A stretch of DNA of 64,000 nucleotides from Prorocentrum cordatum (lineage: Eukaryota > Sar > Dinophyceae > Prorocentrales > Prorocentraceae): the NCBI GenBank assembly GCA_963575745.1, contig CAUYUJ010014591.1, positions 61,001 to 125,000 on the forward strand, written 5' to 3'. Shown in pieces: positions 20,575-31,739 of the stretch (positions are counted from its first letter, which is position 1; every line of letters starts with the position of its first letter). The position numbers and the translations under genes were made by a program. The notes beneath the pieces were generated by a model. It saw nothing but the letters and a program-made list of their open reading frames with translations. It made no database searches and had not been told where the DNA came from.

Positions 20575-21010
20575 TTCCTCCCTCCTCCCTCATCCTTGTT
20601 CCTTGTCCCTCCTCCTTTCTCCTCCTTCCTGCCGCCCCCTCCGTCCTCCTCCCTCCCCTTTCCCTTCGGAAGGAACAGCATCAGCCAGCGTGGGAAAGCC
20701 AGGGCGTCGCCTCTGGCGATCCTAGTTTTTCGGATTCGTTGGTTCCTGGAAGCCTCGGCCTCTTTCCTGGCAGCGGCCCCGAAGGGGCCGTCTAGCTCCT
20801 CGTTCCCTCCTCCCTCCCTCCTCCATCCTCCTCTCTCCTTCCTCGCTCCTGCATCCCGCCTCCTTCCTTCACGGGTCTCCGTTCATCCTTCCTCCGCAGT
20901 CCCCTTGATTGTTCTTTCTCCCTTTCCTTCCCCACCTATCTCCTCGCTTCTCTCTCCTCTGCCTTCCCCACCGGATTTTTATGTTTCTCTCTCTCTCTCT
21001 CTCTGCTTCC
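20575..21010. repeat. CT-rich tracts flanking a unique patch
   Basis: TCCCTCCTCC pyrimidine DNA on both sides of a unique stretch (about 20660-20795), whose + frame reads ESQGVASGDPSFSDSLVPGS before a stop. The latter could be a small exon but has no other support. Confidence 0.6.
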
Positions 21011-21029
21011 CTTTTTCGTTCCTTTGTAC

Positions 21030-22451
21030 AAGAGGGCCGATGGCACTTGCGACTCCCTGTCCAGGTTCCCCAGGTTCTCTCGCAAGGATGCTCTCTCTTA
21101 TTCTCCCTCCCCTCCCCTTTGCGCTCCGCGGTCGTTGCAGCTGCTCGGCCCAAGCCCCCCTCGCGGCCCTCTTCGGCGGGCGCCTTACGCAGGCGCTCGC
21201 TCAGGCGGCCATTGAAGGGGCGGGTGAGCTCCTCTTCCGAGGCGTGTGGGCGCGATTTACGAGCGGCTCGTGGGCCAGCCTCTCACCTCGCTTGCGGACC
21301 TCGGCGCCTCCTCCGCGGGGTCGCCGTGGTCCGCACAGGCCGACCCTAGCGGCGGGGGGCTGCCCCACCGTCTGCCTGGGGCTGGCGGTGGACCTGAGCA
21401 GCGGATCACCCCCGTGCTGCTCTCGACGGTGGTGGCCCTCCTCGGTGCCACAGTTGTCTGCAGCCTCTGCGGGGGGTGCCGCGTCGGGGCCCTCGTGCCC
21501 TGCCTGTGGGGGCTGGGTGCCTTCCCCCGCGCGCGGGCCGTGAGCGGAGCCCCTGGCGGGCACGGTCGCGGCGCGCAGCGCGCCCTGGCTTACGGCCCAG
21601 GAGCGCGGGCCGAGGAGCGCGCGTGGGCCCTGGCGCAGGGCCCGCCCGCTGCCCCGCCCCGAGGCTCTTCCCCTCGGGTGGCCCGCGGGTCACTCGGCTC
21701 GCGCTGCCGGCTATGGCAGCCGCCGCCTTGGCTGCTGGGGGACCTGCTATCCCCGAAGGGCCTGAAAGGGCCCGACATTCACGCGTTTACTGCGCCGTCG
21801 GCCACCAGGTACGACCGCTGGCGTTCGGACGAGGGCGAGGTAGGCTTCGCCGCGACCAGGGTTTCGGGGATGGATATCAAGGCTCTCAACCCGCTGGACG
21901 ATGGAGACAGCGACGGGCTTGTCTCGTTCGGGTCTGCCAGCGGCTGTGCGAATTGGCCGCACCCAGCGGGGGTTCTCCGCTTTCGCGATGGCTGCCTAGC
22001 CATCCATGGCGCGCCGACCGTCGAGGGGGACGAAGCTGCCACAGGCGCCGAGAGGACTACCCTGTATCAGTCTGCGGACGAGTTCGGGGCGGACGGCCCA
22101 GAGGAGGGCGTCGAGGCCGACGACCTCACTCCCATCCCGGTGCGGGCTCCTCCGCCGACGGGGTGCCACCTGTGTCGGCGCGAAGCCGCCAAGGCGTGCA
22201 GGCGAAGCCATGGGCTGCCATGGCCCGTCCGCGGGCGGGGGGGGGCCATCGCTGCGGCTCTGGGCGAAGGGGCGCCGATGATCTGTGCGGAGGTCCAGCT
22301 GGAGATCCAACACCTGCTGGCTGCAAGCGCGGCCCAGGCTGGGGCTCCCCCCCTGGAAGTTCGCGCCGACCCGCGCGGAGCCCGCCTCGAGGCGCCGCAG
22401 CTGTTCGCTGACGGGGCGGCGCGCGTAGGCATCCCCCAGGAGGACCTTTAG
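21030..22451 (+). pseudogene. Decayed dinoflagellate retroelement-type polyprotein, N-terminal part
   Basis: The frame from about 21246 to 22451 is long in unique, non-repeat DNA. It contains IYERLVGQPLTSLADLG, a hydrophobic segment PVLLSTVVALLGATVVCSLC, a long Ala/Gly/Arg-rich linker, then SVLD-type acidic sequence (GMDIKALNPLDDGDSDGLVS). This order resembles what I remember of abundant dinoflagellate repetitive polyproteins; I cannot verify it here. Alternative frames on either strand are also open because of high GC. No complete enzymatic domain is visible, so I treat it as a fragment or pseudogene. A single-copy nuclear gene of unknown function is the alternative. Confidence 0.4.
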
Positions 22452-22879
22452 GCGATGCTCGCTCAGTCGCCTCACCCACCGCGGCAGGTTCGCACTCGCG
22501 CAGCTACGCCGCCGTCGGCTCTCACGGCGGTTTGGGGCAAGGCTGGGCTGGGAGCGCGCGCCCTTCGCTTCCGCCGCCCTTGGACCCGCCGCCGCTCACT
22601 GCGCCCCCGGGGCTTCCAGGCCCAACGGTGTCGGCGGCGTCGCCGAGGGGGGCGTCGCGGGCCAAGGGCTCCGTGTGAGCGGCGCCCCCGAGTCCACGCT
22701 GGAGTTGGCACTGCTGTGTCTGCGGGAGTCCCTCCAGCGGTCGGGGCCGCCGCGGGCGGTGACGCACCCTTTGTTGGGAACGCTCAGCGACCCTGTCCAT
22801 GACGCGGCCCACTCAGGGGCCGAGGGAGGGGCTGCCGCGGGATCACGACGCGCGGCGCCGCGCGTCGCAGGGAGTGGCA

Positions 22880-23480
22880 GCAGGTATTGGTACAGCACGG
22901 GCCCGAGGTGCGGTCGATCCTAAAGGCAAACCTCGCCTGTGCCCTGGGGGTGGACTTGTCCGCCATCACCCCCATGGCCATGTTCCAGTATTTTCGCGAG
23001 CGCAACCCGCTGGGGGCCCGCCCAGCGACGCGCGAGATTCTCGCGCATTTTGCATTGCTCAGTGCGGAGCTGTGGCGCGCGTCCGAAAGCGGGGGTGCGG
23101 ACAGGGTGGAGACCCTAGTAGCTTGCCAGTGCGTTTTCATTGACCAGCTGGAAGGGGAGCGTGTCCATCGGGAAGCCGCTTGGTTCCTCGCGGGACTGGA
23201 GGCGCCGCCCGTGCAGGTGACCAGTCCCCGCGGGGAGAGGGAGGCTCAGTTGCCCTTCTCCCCGCTGGTGGATCCCCGATGGCTCTCGGCCCAGGGCGAT
23301 TACGCGCAGGAGATGGCCGTCTTCCGCTCAGCCCTCGCGCGTCGTGGGGTGTCCTGGTCTTTCTTGGGCCCCCCATCCGCGCGCGACGGCCGCGGCCTCG
23401 CGCGCCCTGGCGACTGCTCGCTAGCGCAGGGGCGGGATAATTCCCGTGCCTGCGTTGTCCGATCTCCGAAATGTCTTGGG
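22880..23480 (+). pseudogene. Decayed dinoflagellate retroelement-type polyprotein, C-terminal part
   Basis: The + frame from about 22850 reads VLVQHGPEVRSILKANLACA, LGVDLSAITPMAMFQYFRER, REILAHFALLSAELWRASES, VACQCVFIDQLEGERVHREA, AAWFLAGLEAPP and FSPLVDPRWLSAQGDYAQEM. The helical layout and the closing phrase (S/P)xLxDPRW match a gag-like or polyprotein domain that I recall as very common in dinoflagellate genomes. It probably continues the region at 21030-22451 through a frameshift or intron (22452-22849 has no single continuous frame). Coding character ends near 23450, where the DNA becomes T-rich. Confidence 0.45.
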
Positions 23481-23840
23481 TTCATCGGGTTCGTTTGGCT
23501 CCTTGCGTTGATTCACATTTCATGGCAGTGCATTTTAATGCACGGCCTTGGCATACGTTTGCATTTCGTTGTGCTTCATGTTGTGTCGCTTTGCGTCGCT
23601 ATGTTTTCTTCCGTTTCCAAACGTTGTTTTGCACTTGTGTTTCTGTAGGTTTCTTCTTCGAAGCTCGTCGTTGCTAGGTAGGTATTTTGTCGCATTGTTA
23701 TTTCATTCGCTTCCCATGACAATGCCTTCCTTTGTGCTGCTGTGTCATTGTAATGCAAACGTTTAGCTGCTTTGCTTTGCACTGCGCTTGTTCGCATTAA
23801 TTTTGCGCGGGTGAGCTTCTGTCTGCTCGGACCCTGCCCG
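23481..23840. other. No gene recognised; T-rich linker
   Basis: TTTCGTTGTGC/TTGTGTCGC-rich DNA between two coding-like blocks. The open frames are hydrophobic simply because of T content. Confidence 0.4.
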
Positions 23841-23842
23841 CT

Positions 23843-24720
23843 GTGGGCGTGGGCATCACCCCTCCTGGCAACAGTGCCTCCCGACTTGCCGCCCCAGCTT
23901 TTCCGGGCCTGCATCCGCTCGAGACGCACATGGTGGTGCGCAGGACGATGGTGGGCCCAGAGGATTCAGCTCCACCCGCTTTAAGCCCCATCCTGGTTGC
24001 GATCAAGGCCGTAGAGGATCCGAAATTGCGATGGTCGCCTTCCGTGGCCAACTCGGTGCAAGCACATTTCGACGTAATTGGTTTCAATGTTTTGTCTCAT
24101 GAGCGGGGCTGGGGAGTATAGATGGAAGTTCCTCAGACAGCCGACCCCCACATCTTGAAAGCAACCCAAGTCCTTCGGCGAGATGGTCAGTCTTTCTGGA
24201 TAAGCGACCCTGCTGCCGACCATGCTGTGCGGATTGTATGCCGTGTGACCGCGTTGAACGCTTGCTCGGGCTCCCGCAATGACGTGGAGGAGCTATCGCA
24301 TGTGGATGTGGAGGCTTCTTTGCAAAGTCCTGGAAGGAGTACGCTGCAAAGCTTTCAGATGCCGAGCGCATCTGCCTTGATGTTTGCCGCGGTGGTGCCT
24401 CGAAGACTCCGACTCGGACGGCTTCTTACAGTATGTGCCAGTCTTGCTTGCACCCGAAGCCGTCCATGCGCCACTATTGGCAAGAGTGCCATCGGTTCGA
24501 CGAGAATTGACGTGTCTTTCAACGCGAGTTCCAGCTGCCCGTGACCTTCTGGGAGCGCCATCCTCGAATCACGAGCAAGAGTGGTCGGATCACCCGTGCT
24601 GCTGCACAGGCCGCGTCCAGACCCGCTTCCACGCATATCGCCGCGGCGAAGCTGGGCGTCTGCATCCTGGTGGCGAGTGGTTGTGGAACCTCGAGCTGAG
24701 CAATCAGTGGGCTCGTACAT
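23843..24720 (+). pseudogene. Broken coding blocks, possibly LINE 3' end with Cys/His motif
   Basis: Several frame-shifted protein-like blocks follow one another: ALSPILVAIKAVEDPKLRWS (23843 frame), DPHILKATQVLRRDGQSFWI (24122 frame), then near 24310 FFAKSWKEYAAKLSDAERIC. The last block continues to CQSCLHPKPSMRHYWQECHR and, after an in-frame stop, FQLPVTFWERHPRITSKSGR. A CxxC followed by RHYWQxCHR resembles the C-terminal Cys/His motif after the RNase H of non-LTR retrotransposons. Stops and frame changes argue for a dead copy. No reverse transcriptase catalytic motif (xxDD) is visible. Confidence 0.35.
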
Positions 24721-25110
24721 GCGTGCAGCTGTATGGAAGCTGATCGAAGGGTTGGTTTTTACTTTAACCTAAGAGCGCAAGCCTCTCGCGTGATTCTAGT
24801 CCGAAGCATAACCTAAAACGACAGATTACGCTCGCCTGTGATGCTGGCAACATGTCGAGATCTCGTGGGATTACCCTCAGGCCATTCGCGAAGCAGCCGC
24901 TTCGGCCAACCGTGCCCGCCCCTCCTCTTTGTCCTCCTCGCACGTCTCATCCTCCTTGCCCCCCCTTCGCCGTGCCTCCTTTGGGCGGGCCAGGCCACCG
25001 AGGCGGAGCTGAAAGAACGCAAGGCCGAGCTGATGCGGCTGAAGACTGCAGCGGGGTGGCCGGGCGGCGGACTCTGGCCACACGCCTCCCTGGCCCGTCC
25101 TTTTCCCCAC
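24721..25110. other. No confident gene
   Basis: Contains a short helical-looking frame (ATEAELKERKAELMRLKTAA, near 25000) between CT-rich DNA and the GATTCG repeat; not enough for a call. Confidence 0.3.
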
Positions 25111-25119
25111 GCCCAGTGG

Positions 25120-25375
25120 TCTCCATTCTCCGGGGTTCGTTTCGTTCCGTTCGATCCGATCCGATATCGACCTCGACCAGTGCGTACCGACTCGGTCTCG
25201 ATTTTTTTCGACGACCCGATGCGGCCCGATTCCTGCTTGGCGCTGCTGTGTATTCTGGCCCAGTCGATCCGATTCGATTCCGACTCCGTGCCGATGCCCT
25301 CCGATTCAATGTGTGTTTCGACCCGATTCGATTTTGCGATTCGATGCCAGCTGCTCTTGTTGTCTGCCTCCAGGA
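25120..25375. repeat. CCGATTCGATT degenerate repeat
   Basis: CCGATTC/TCGATCCGAT words recur irregularly with Tn and CCTC interruptions. Confidence 0.7.
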
Positions 25376-25479
25376 GAGTGCCTCGAGGGCTAGTTGATAC
25401 ATTGGGGGCAGCAGACGGTAGTGATCGACCTTCGCACCCCCCTCCCACCTCCCCGTTTCCTGCCCCTTCCACCCGCGTC

Positions 25480-25690
25480 AGCGTTCGCTCTCGCTCCCGT
25501 CCCCGCCCCGTCCCTCCGCCATGGCTCTCGCCCTTGCCCTCGCCCTCGCTCGCCCTCCTCCTCCTCCTCCTCCTCCTCCTCCTCTTCCTCCGTTCTCTCC
25601 GTTCTCCTCCTCCTCCTCCTCCTCCTCCTCCTCCTCCTCTCCTCCCCCATCCCCTTCCTTCTCCTCCCCTGCCCTCCCCTGCCCCGCCGG
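25480..25690. repeat. CCT/CTC microsatellite
   Basis: Polypyrimidine triplets (CTCCTCCTC) with GCCCTCGCC lead-in; gives poly-Ser/Pro/Leu frames. Confidence 0.9.
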
Positions 25691-25859
25691 ACCCGCTCGC
25701 GCGCTCGCCTGGTGGCACGCACCCTCCTGGCGCCCGCCCTGCTGGTCATGGCCCCGCATTGCCGCGCCCTGGGCAGTGCCGAATTGGCCCACTGGCGCTG
25801 CACCAGCATGGATCGAGCCAGCTCGCATCGGGGCTCAAGAGACGGGGGTCACTGCAAAC

Positions 25860-26008
25860 AGGGGTCAGTCAGAGCGCTGGATCTTGCTGGATTCTGCAGA
25901 ACCAGGGTTGCATTGACCTGGGTTTGGGTGCAGGATCCTGCAGGATCTTGCAGGATCCTGCAAAGCTTGACTGACCTGGGTTTGCACTGCCCCGGGTCAG
26001 GGAGTCCC
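25860..26008. repeat. GCAGGATCCT 10-11-bp repeat within a GGTCAGTCA...TGACTGACC inverted pair
   Basis: TGCAGGATCCTGCAGGATC units are bracketed by GGGTCAGTCAGAGCGCTGG on the left and GCTTGACTGACCTGGG on the right. GACCTGGGTTTG occurs on both sides of the short repeat, so the block mixes direct and inverted copies. Confidence 0.75.
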
Positions 26009-26501
26009 CGAGGAGTGCCCAGCTTGCCGGACCTCTTCTCGAACGTCTGCACGTTGTGCTTGCCCTGCTCGTCCCAGCCTGGGCCGCAGCACGCCTCCCG
26101 AACACGCGTCTGGGGTGGCCGCCCTTTCTTCCCTTCCTCCTCTCCGCGGCTGCCCTGCATTTCCTTTTCCCTTTTTCGCGCAGTGTCCAGTTCGCCGCTG
26201 TGTCGGGGAAGCGTAAGACTCGAGTACGCTGGAACTCGGGTTTGCCGACTTTCTTTGACGAGCGCGTTCTGGATTTTGACGGTCCAGTTTTCGCGGGATG
26301 TCTGCAGCAGGAGCTCGCGTCAAATTTCAGATTGGGCCTCGTCATTTTCATGATGGCCCCGCCAGGCCAACCCGAGTCCCCAGAACCCGAGTCCTACGTC
26401 TCCCCGACTGTGGTGTCCCTGAGGTGCCCGACCGAACTGCGCATGCGCCAGGTGCGCAACAAAAAAAGTCCTCCCGTTCCCGCTGTTGGCAACCACCGAT
26501 G

Positions 26502-26524
26502 CGTTTTTTTTTTTTTTTTTTTTT
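26502..26524 (+). repeat. Poly-T tract
   Basis: Run of about 21 T in otherwise unique DNA (26010-26620), where I see no convincing gene. Confidence 0.85.
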
Positions 26525-26619
26525 GTTTTTTCTCTCGTTGCAATCTGTCGCTTCGATTCGGCCTTGATGCCCGCTGGCCGTGACTCCATGACCATTTGGT
26601 GGTAGACAGGAGTTCCAGA

Positions 26620-26753
26620 AATTGGTGATGGTAATGATGGTGCTGATGATGATGGTGCTGCTGCTGCTGATGATGATTATGCTGCTGATGATGATTCTGA
26701 TCATGCTGATGCCGACGCTGATGCTGATGCTGCTGCTTCTGATGATGCTGATG

Positions 26754-26789
<36 letters not shown>

Positions 26790-26917
26790 CTGATGATGAT
26801 GCTGCGATGATGATGGTGATGATGATGATGCTGATGCTGATGCTGATGATGATTCTGATGCTGCTGCTGATGCTGATGCTGATGCTGATGCTGATGCTGC
26901 TGCTGGTGATGATGGTA

Positions 26918-27001
<84 letters not shown>

Positions 27002-27140
27002 CTGATGATGATGATGATGATGATGATGCTGCTGCTGCTGATGCTGATGATTGTGGTGGTGGTGGTGGTGATGATGATTATGGTGATGATGATGCTGCTG
27101 ATGCTGATGATGCTGACGATGATGATGACGATGATAGGAC
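26620..27140. repeat. (ATG/CTG)n triplet tract
   Basis: About 520 bp of GATGATG with CTG and GTG variants; poly-Met, poly-His or poly-Ile frames are artefacts. Confidence 0.95.
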
Positions 27141-27179
27141 GACGACAATGACGATGATCATGAGGAGTAGGGGTAGTAG

Positions 27180-27835
27180 GATTATGATGACGACGCCGTT
27201 TTTGCTTGGGCGCGCCTGGCGGGCCCCACGTCCCGCCACGAGGGGCTGGCCAGGCGGTCGCGTTCTTGCGCGCGCGCGCCCAGTCACGAAGCGCCACGCG
27301 GAGACTGTGTGGCGCAGGCTCGCTCGCAAGAGAGGCGCGATCTTGCCTGCTGCTGGCACTGGAGCGCTGCGACGCACAGCTGACGATGGCGACGAGGCTG
27401 CCAGTGCGTGCAGTGCTGCGGAGTCCGCGGGATGCGTACGTTGCCATGGGGTCCGCGCGGAAGTGCAAAAGCATCATGCATGGGCGAGAGCACGGCGCAG
27501 GATGGCATATGCTTGACATAGACAGAGGTTGGTGGCGCCACAGTGGAAGCTGACGGCAGCAGAGAAGACGGCTGTCAGAGAATGAGTCCAGCTGTGGCCG
27601 GAGAAGATGTCTCTTTCCACTTCAAGTACTGTCGTCACGCGCCTGCAGTATAAGGTCCATCCGACGGAGCTGTCTATGCTGAAGTTAGCCAAACTCGTGG
27701 CGATGCTGGATGCTCTGGCGAGAGTGAAGGTCTCATGCCAACGGAGCCGGAATTGGCACCATCAAGCACAGGGAAGCGCGATCAGCTCCTGAAGAAAGTA
27801 GTGGAAGAGGATCCAGCCATGCAAGGGGAACGCGA
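27180..27835. other. Unresolved protein-like DNA
   Basis: Both strands have plausible short frames: + YKVHPTELSMLKLAKLVAML (27607-27792) and - DSSVGWTLYCRRVTTVLEVE (27474-27692). They overlap, so at most one is real. No motif or splice site decides. It may be another worn retroelement fragment. Confidence 0.25.
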
Positions 27836-27839
27836 GTAT

Positions 27840-27995
27840 TCTTTGCACGGCCCCCAGGCTTCTTGGGCCCCCTGGTCCCTTCTTGTGCGCTTCAGGGCCC
27901 TTCTGGGCGCTTCGAGTATCTCCTGGGCCTTCCCCAGGCTTCCTCTTGGGCCTCATATGGTCTCCTGGGTTTTTCTCGTGCCCAGACCGAGTGCG
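27840..27995 (+). repeat. CTTGG-type element fragment
   Basis: CTTCTTGGGCCCCCTGGTCC-like repeats without the conserved core. Confidence 0.65.
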
Positions 27996-28039
27996 CCTGG
28001 CTGACGAGGATATCCTGTTTGCAGCACTGGCCTAGCCCA

Positions 28040-28232
28040 GGATATTCAAGGAGAGGGGAGGATGTATGAGGAGGATGAGGGAGGAGTAAGGATGAAGGAA
28101 AGAGGGAAGGAGGACGGGAGAGGAGAAAAATTAGGTGGATGATAAAGAGAAGGATGATGATGATGCTGAGGAGGAGGAGGAGAAGAACGGAGAGAACGGA
28201 GGAAGAGATGGAGGAGGAGGAGGAGGAGTAGC
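28040..28232. repeat. GGA/GAT purine-rich tract
   Basis: AGGAGGATGAGG and GGAGGAGGAG triplets leading into composite repeat B. Confidence 0.85.
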
Positions 28233-28234
28233 AG

Positions 28235-29278
28235 GAGGACCAGCATAAACCCACGGTGATCGACGATGTTTGAATCAACCCTCCCTCCAAGCTTTCTCTC
28301 CATAGGCCCCTACAAGGCTTCTTTCCACTGAGGGAGCTGCCTCGTTGGGAGACAACAGTTTGAACACCCTGGAACGTGTCAGAGCACCATTCGCGGGATT
28401 CCAAAACACGTATCCTGGAACTTGAACACCGCGAGTCAACGTGACTGCTGCGCCCTCACAGCCTTGAGTCCTTTCAAAACACAAAGTCTAGTACGTTGAC
28501 CAAGGGAATGCGTGAAGCTCTTGCATTTTTCAAGACGACTGTGCGCGGCGCTAAGGCGAGACCCACATTTTGAAAATGGAACCGCCCTCAATCTGTGAAG
28601 ATCTTGCAGTTTCCAAAACGAATGTATACGGCGCTACGGCGAGAGTCGCATTTTGCAGAAGACCTGCCCACAATCCGTGAATCTCTTGTAAGCTTTCGTG
28701 ACGAATGCGCGCGACACTGAGGCGAAAACCACACTGTGATAACGACCCGCTTTCCACACGTTAACCTGTTGCAAATTTCTAAAACGACTGTGCGCGGCGC
28801 CAAGGCGAGAGCCACATTTTGAAAAGGAACCTCCCTCAATCTGGGAAGCTTGTGAATTTTTGAAACGAACGTGCGCGGTGCTACGGCGAGAGCCACATTT
28901 TGCAACAGACCTGCCCTCAATCCGTGAAGCTCCTGTAGGTTTTCGTGACGAATGTGGGCGGAGCTGGGGCGAACAACACATTGTGAGAACCACCCGCTTA
29001 CCATATGTTATGCTGATGCTAATTCTAAAACGAGTGTGTGCGGTTCTAATGCGAGAGCCACATTTTGAGAACGACCCGCCCTCGAAGCTCTTGTGAGTTT
29101 TTAGAACGAATGTGCGCGGCGCGAAGGCGATTGCCCCCTTTTGACAGCCACCCCGCACTCCATCTGTGAAGCTGCATCCAACTCCTAGGCTTCAGGGCCT
29201 TAAGTGTTGAGGAAGTCTCAGGCGAAACGACTGGCCTGCCCTTTCGGCCGGCCCCGGGATGCGACAGGGAGGAGTTGA
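28235..29278 (-). repeat. Composite repeat B, copy 1
   Basis: Head block (CAGCATAAACCCACGGTGAT ... GCCCCTACAAGGCTT ... TGAGGGAGCTGCCTCGTTGG), then about seven units of an ~84-bp tandem repeat (GGCGAGAGCCACATTTTG, CCGCCCTCAATCCGTGAAGC, AAAACGAATGTGCGCGGCGC). It closes with a tail (GCTTCAGGGCCTTAAG ... CGGCCGGCCCCGGGATGCGACAGG). The 84-bp period keeps frames open on both strands with a 28-residue period, for example LHGLRAGLLQNVALAVAPRT on the minus strand. Whether either strand is translated is unknown. Confidence 0.85.
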
Positions 29279-29826
29279 AAGACCAGCGTAAACCCAAGAC
29301 GCATCAACTTCATAGGTCGCTACAGCGAGAGGTGCCCCATTGAGACACAACCGTCTGATAATCCTCAATCGTGCCAAAACAGCGTTCCTGGGACTTCAGG
29401 TCTGTGAGTCAACATGACTGCTCCGTCCTGACAATCCTCTTTCGTGCCAGAGCATTATTTCTGTAAGTTCATCACCGCGAGTCATCGTGACTGCTGCGTC
29501 CTGGCAATCCCAAGCCGTGCCAGAACACCACTCCCGGGACTTCAACCATGCGGAGCCTGTGAATTATTGCCAACGTTCAAGACGAATGTGGGCGGCGCTA
29601 AGGCGAGAGTTACATTTTGAAGAGAGCCCGTCTCCATCCTTGAAACAGTTGCAAGCATTTAAGCCGAATGTGCGCGGTGCCAAGGCGGGATCGACATTTT
29701 GGAAGCCACCCGCCCTCCATCTGTGAAGCTGTTGCCGATTTCTACGCTTCAGGGCCGTAAGCGGTGAGGAAGTCTCAGTCGAAACGCCTGGCCCGCCCTT
29801 TCGGCCGGCCCCGGGGTACGAATGGA
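29279..29826 (-). repeat. Composite repeat B, copy 2
   Basis: Same head (GACCAGCGTAAACCCAAGAC ... CTACAGCGAGAGG), fewer 84-bp units, and the same tail (GCTTCAGGGCCGTAAGCGGTG ... GGCCGGCCCCGGGGT). It also contains a CACCGCGAGTCATCGTGACT phrase shared with copy 3. Confidence 0.85.
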
Positions 29827-30505
29827 GGAGGATCAACGTAAACCCAAAACGCATCAACCTTCTGGGTTCCTACAGCGAGAGTTGAGTCACAACCAATCCC
29901 CAATCGTGCCAAACCAGCGTTCCTGGAATTTCAGCTCCGCGAGTCAACGCGACTGCTGCGTCCTGACAATCCTTTATCATGCCAGAACATTTATCACCGC
30001 GAGTCATCGTGACTGCTGCGTCCTGGCAATCTCAAGCCGTGCCAGAACACCATTCCTGGGACTTCATCCATGGGAAGCCTTTGAATTATTGCGACGAATG
30101 TGGGCGGCGCTAATGCGAGAGCCACATTTTGAAAAGAATTTGTCTCCATCCTTGAAATTGTTGCAAGCATTTAATCCGGATTGTGCGCGGTGCGAAAGCG
30201 GGATGGATATAAAAAACGAGGCGTCTTCCATCAGTGAAGCCGTTGCCTACCTTTAAAACGACTGTGCGCGGCGCTAGGGCGACAGCCACATTTTGACGAC
30301 GGCCCGCATTCCAACAGTGAAATTATTCCAAGCCTTTACGGTGCTTGTGCGCGGCGCTAAAGTGCCAGCCACATTTTGAAAACGTCCCGCCCTCCATCCA
30401 TGAAGTTGTTGCAAGTTCAAGCTTCAGGATTAGAAGTGGTGAGGACGTCCCAGGCGACACGGTACGCCCGCCCTACCGACACGTCTGTGTGCGCGACAGG
30501 GGGTG
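29827..30505 (-). repeat. Composite repeat B, copy 3
   Basis: Head (GATCAACGTAAACCCAAAAC), ACCGCGAGTCATCGTGACTG, four to five 84-bp-type units, and a tail with AGCTTCAGGATTAGAAGTGG and TGTGCGCGACAGGGGG. Followed directly by a GGA tract. Confidence 0.85.
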
Positions 30506-30509
30506 GTTA

Positions 30510-30690
30510 TTCATGAGGAGTGGGATGGAGGAAGAGGAGGGGGCGGAGGAGGAGGAGGGGGCGCATAGTGAGAAGGAGGAGGAGGATGAGGAGGAAGAAG
30601 CGGAGGAGGAGTGGGAGGAGGATGGGGATGATGATGATGGTGATGATGATCATGCTGATGATGATGAGGAGGAGGAAGAGGATTACGAGG
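30510..30690. repeat. (GGA)n/(GAT)n tract
   Basis: Purine triplets between composite B and the AT-rich decayed triplet region. Confidence 0.9.
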
Positions 30691-31680
30691 AATATGAGGA
30701 GTCACACGATTGATACGAGCAGTCTGAATGAGAAGAATAATGCGACGCACAGTTGCACTCATAATGCTAATTTTATCGATGATCCGAATAATATTGATGA
30801 TGCCAGCAATAACAATACTAATATTGGTAATAGTAACCGTACTACTAACACTCAACGTAGACCCAACAGTACGATCAAGACTAATATTACGGGGGGTAAC
30901 GCTACCAACACCAACGATACTGCTACTAAAAACAAAGACGTTACTACTGATAGTAGTGCTGATGCTGATAACACTGGCACTAGTAATAACACCAATAATA
31001 CTTCTACCATTAATGATAACTATTGAATATGTTCTAATTGTTTTCATTATAGGAATGTTCATCGCACCACCAACAGTATTTCACAATATTCAGTAATCGT
31101 ACGCATACAAATGATGTTATTGTTACCCTCTCTCTATACATTTAAATTCAAACACTCGTACTGATCGTACTTGTACCAGTATTGATGATGATGCTAACAA
31201 TTCAATCGAATAATCAAAATCAGAAGAGCACGCATTCGAACAATACTAATACGATTCAGAAGAATAATTACGCTACCACTAACACTCGTAATAATATTGG
31301 TAAGCATAAGAAGACGCATGATCGTAATGCTAGTATTGCGGAGAGTCATACTTTGAGTACTGATAAATGAATAGTACAACTTATACTATTAACATTGACG
31401 GTACTCTGTTAAATACCAATCAGGATGAGTCAAACAGCCTGAAGATGGTGCGTAGTAGTATTAGCCAGAAAAACGCGAATACTAATATTACTAGGAAGAA
31501 AGCGAGCAACAATCACAACACTAGAACCACCAGAAGAAAGCGAGCAATAATCACACAAACATTCAGTAATACTTAGGAGAAGCCTAATCAACAATAACAA
31601 GCAGAACAGGAGGAGAAGAAGACGAAGGAGGAGTACGAAGGAGAAGGATAAGGGAGAGAGGGAGAGAGGGAGGGGAGGAG

Positions 31681-31739
<59 letters not shown>

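Noticed and set aside
25826-25836. GGGGCTCAAGAG as a third leader relict
   Set aside because: Only GGCTCAAG-like end matches; nothing upstream resembles the leader and no retrogene structure follows.
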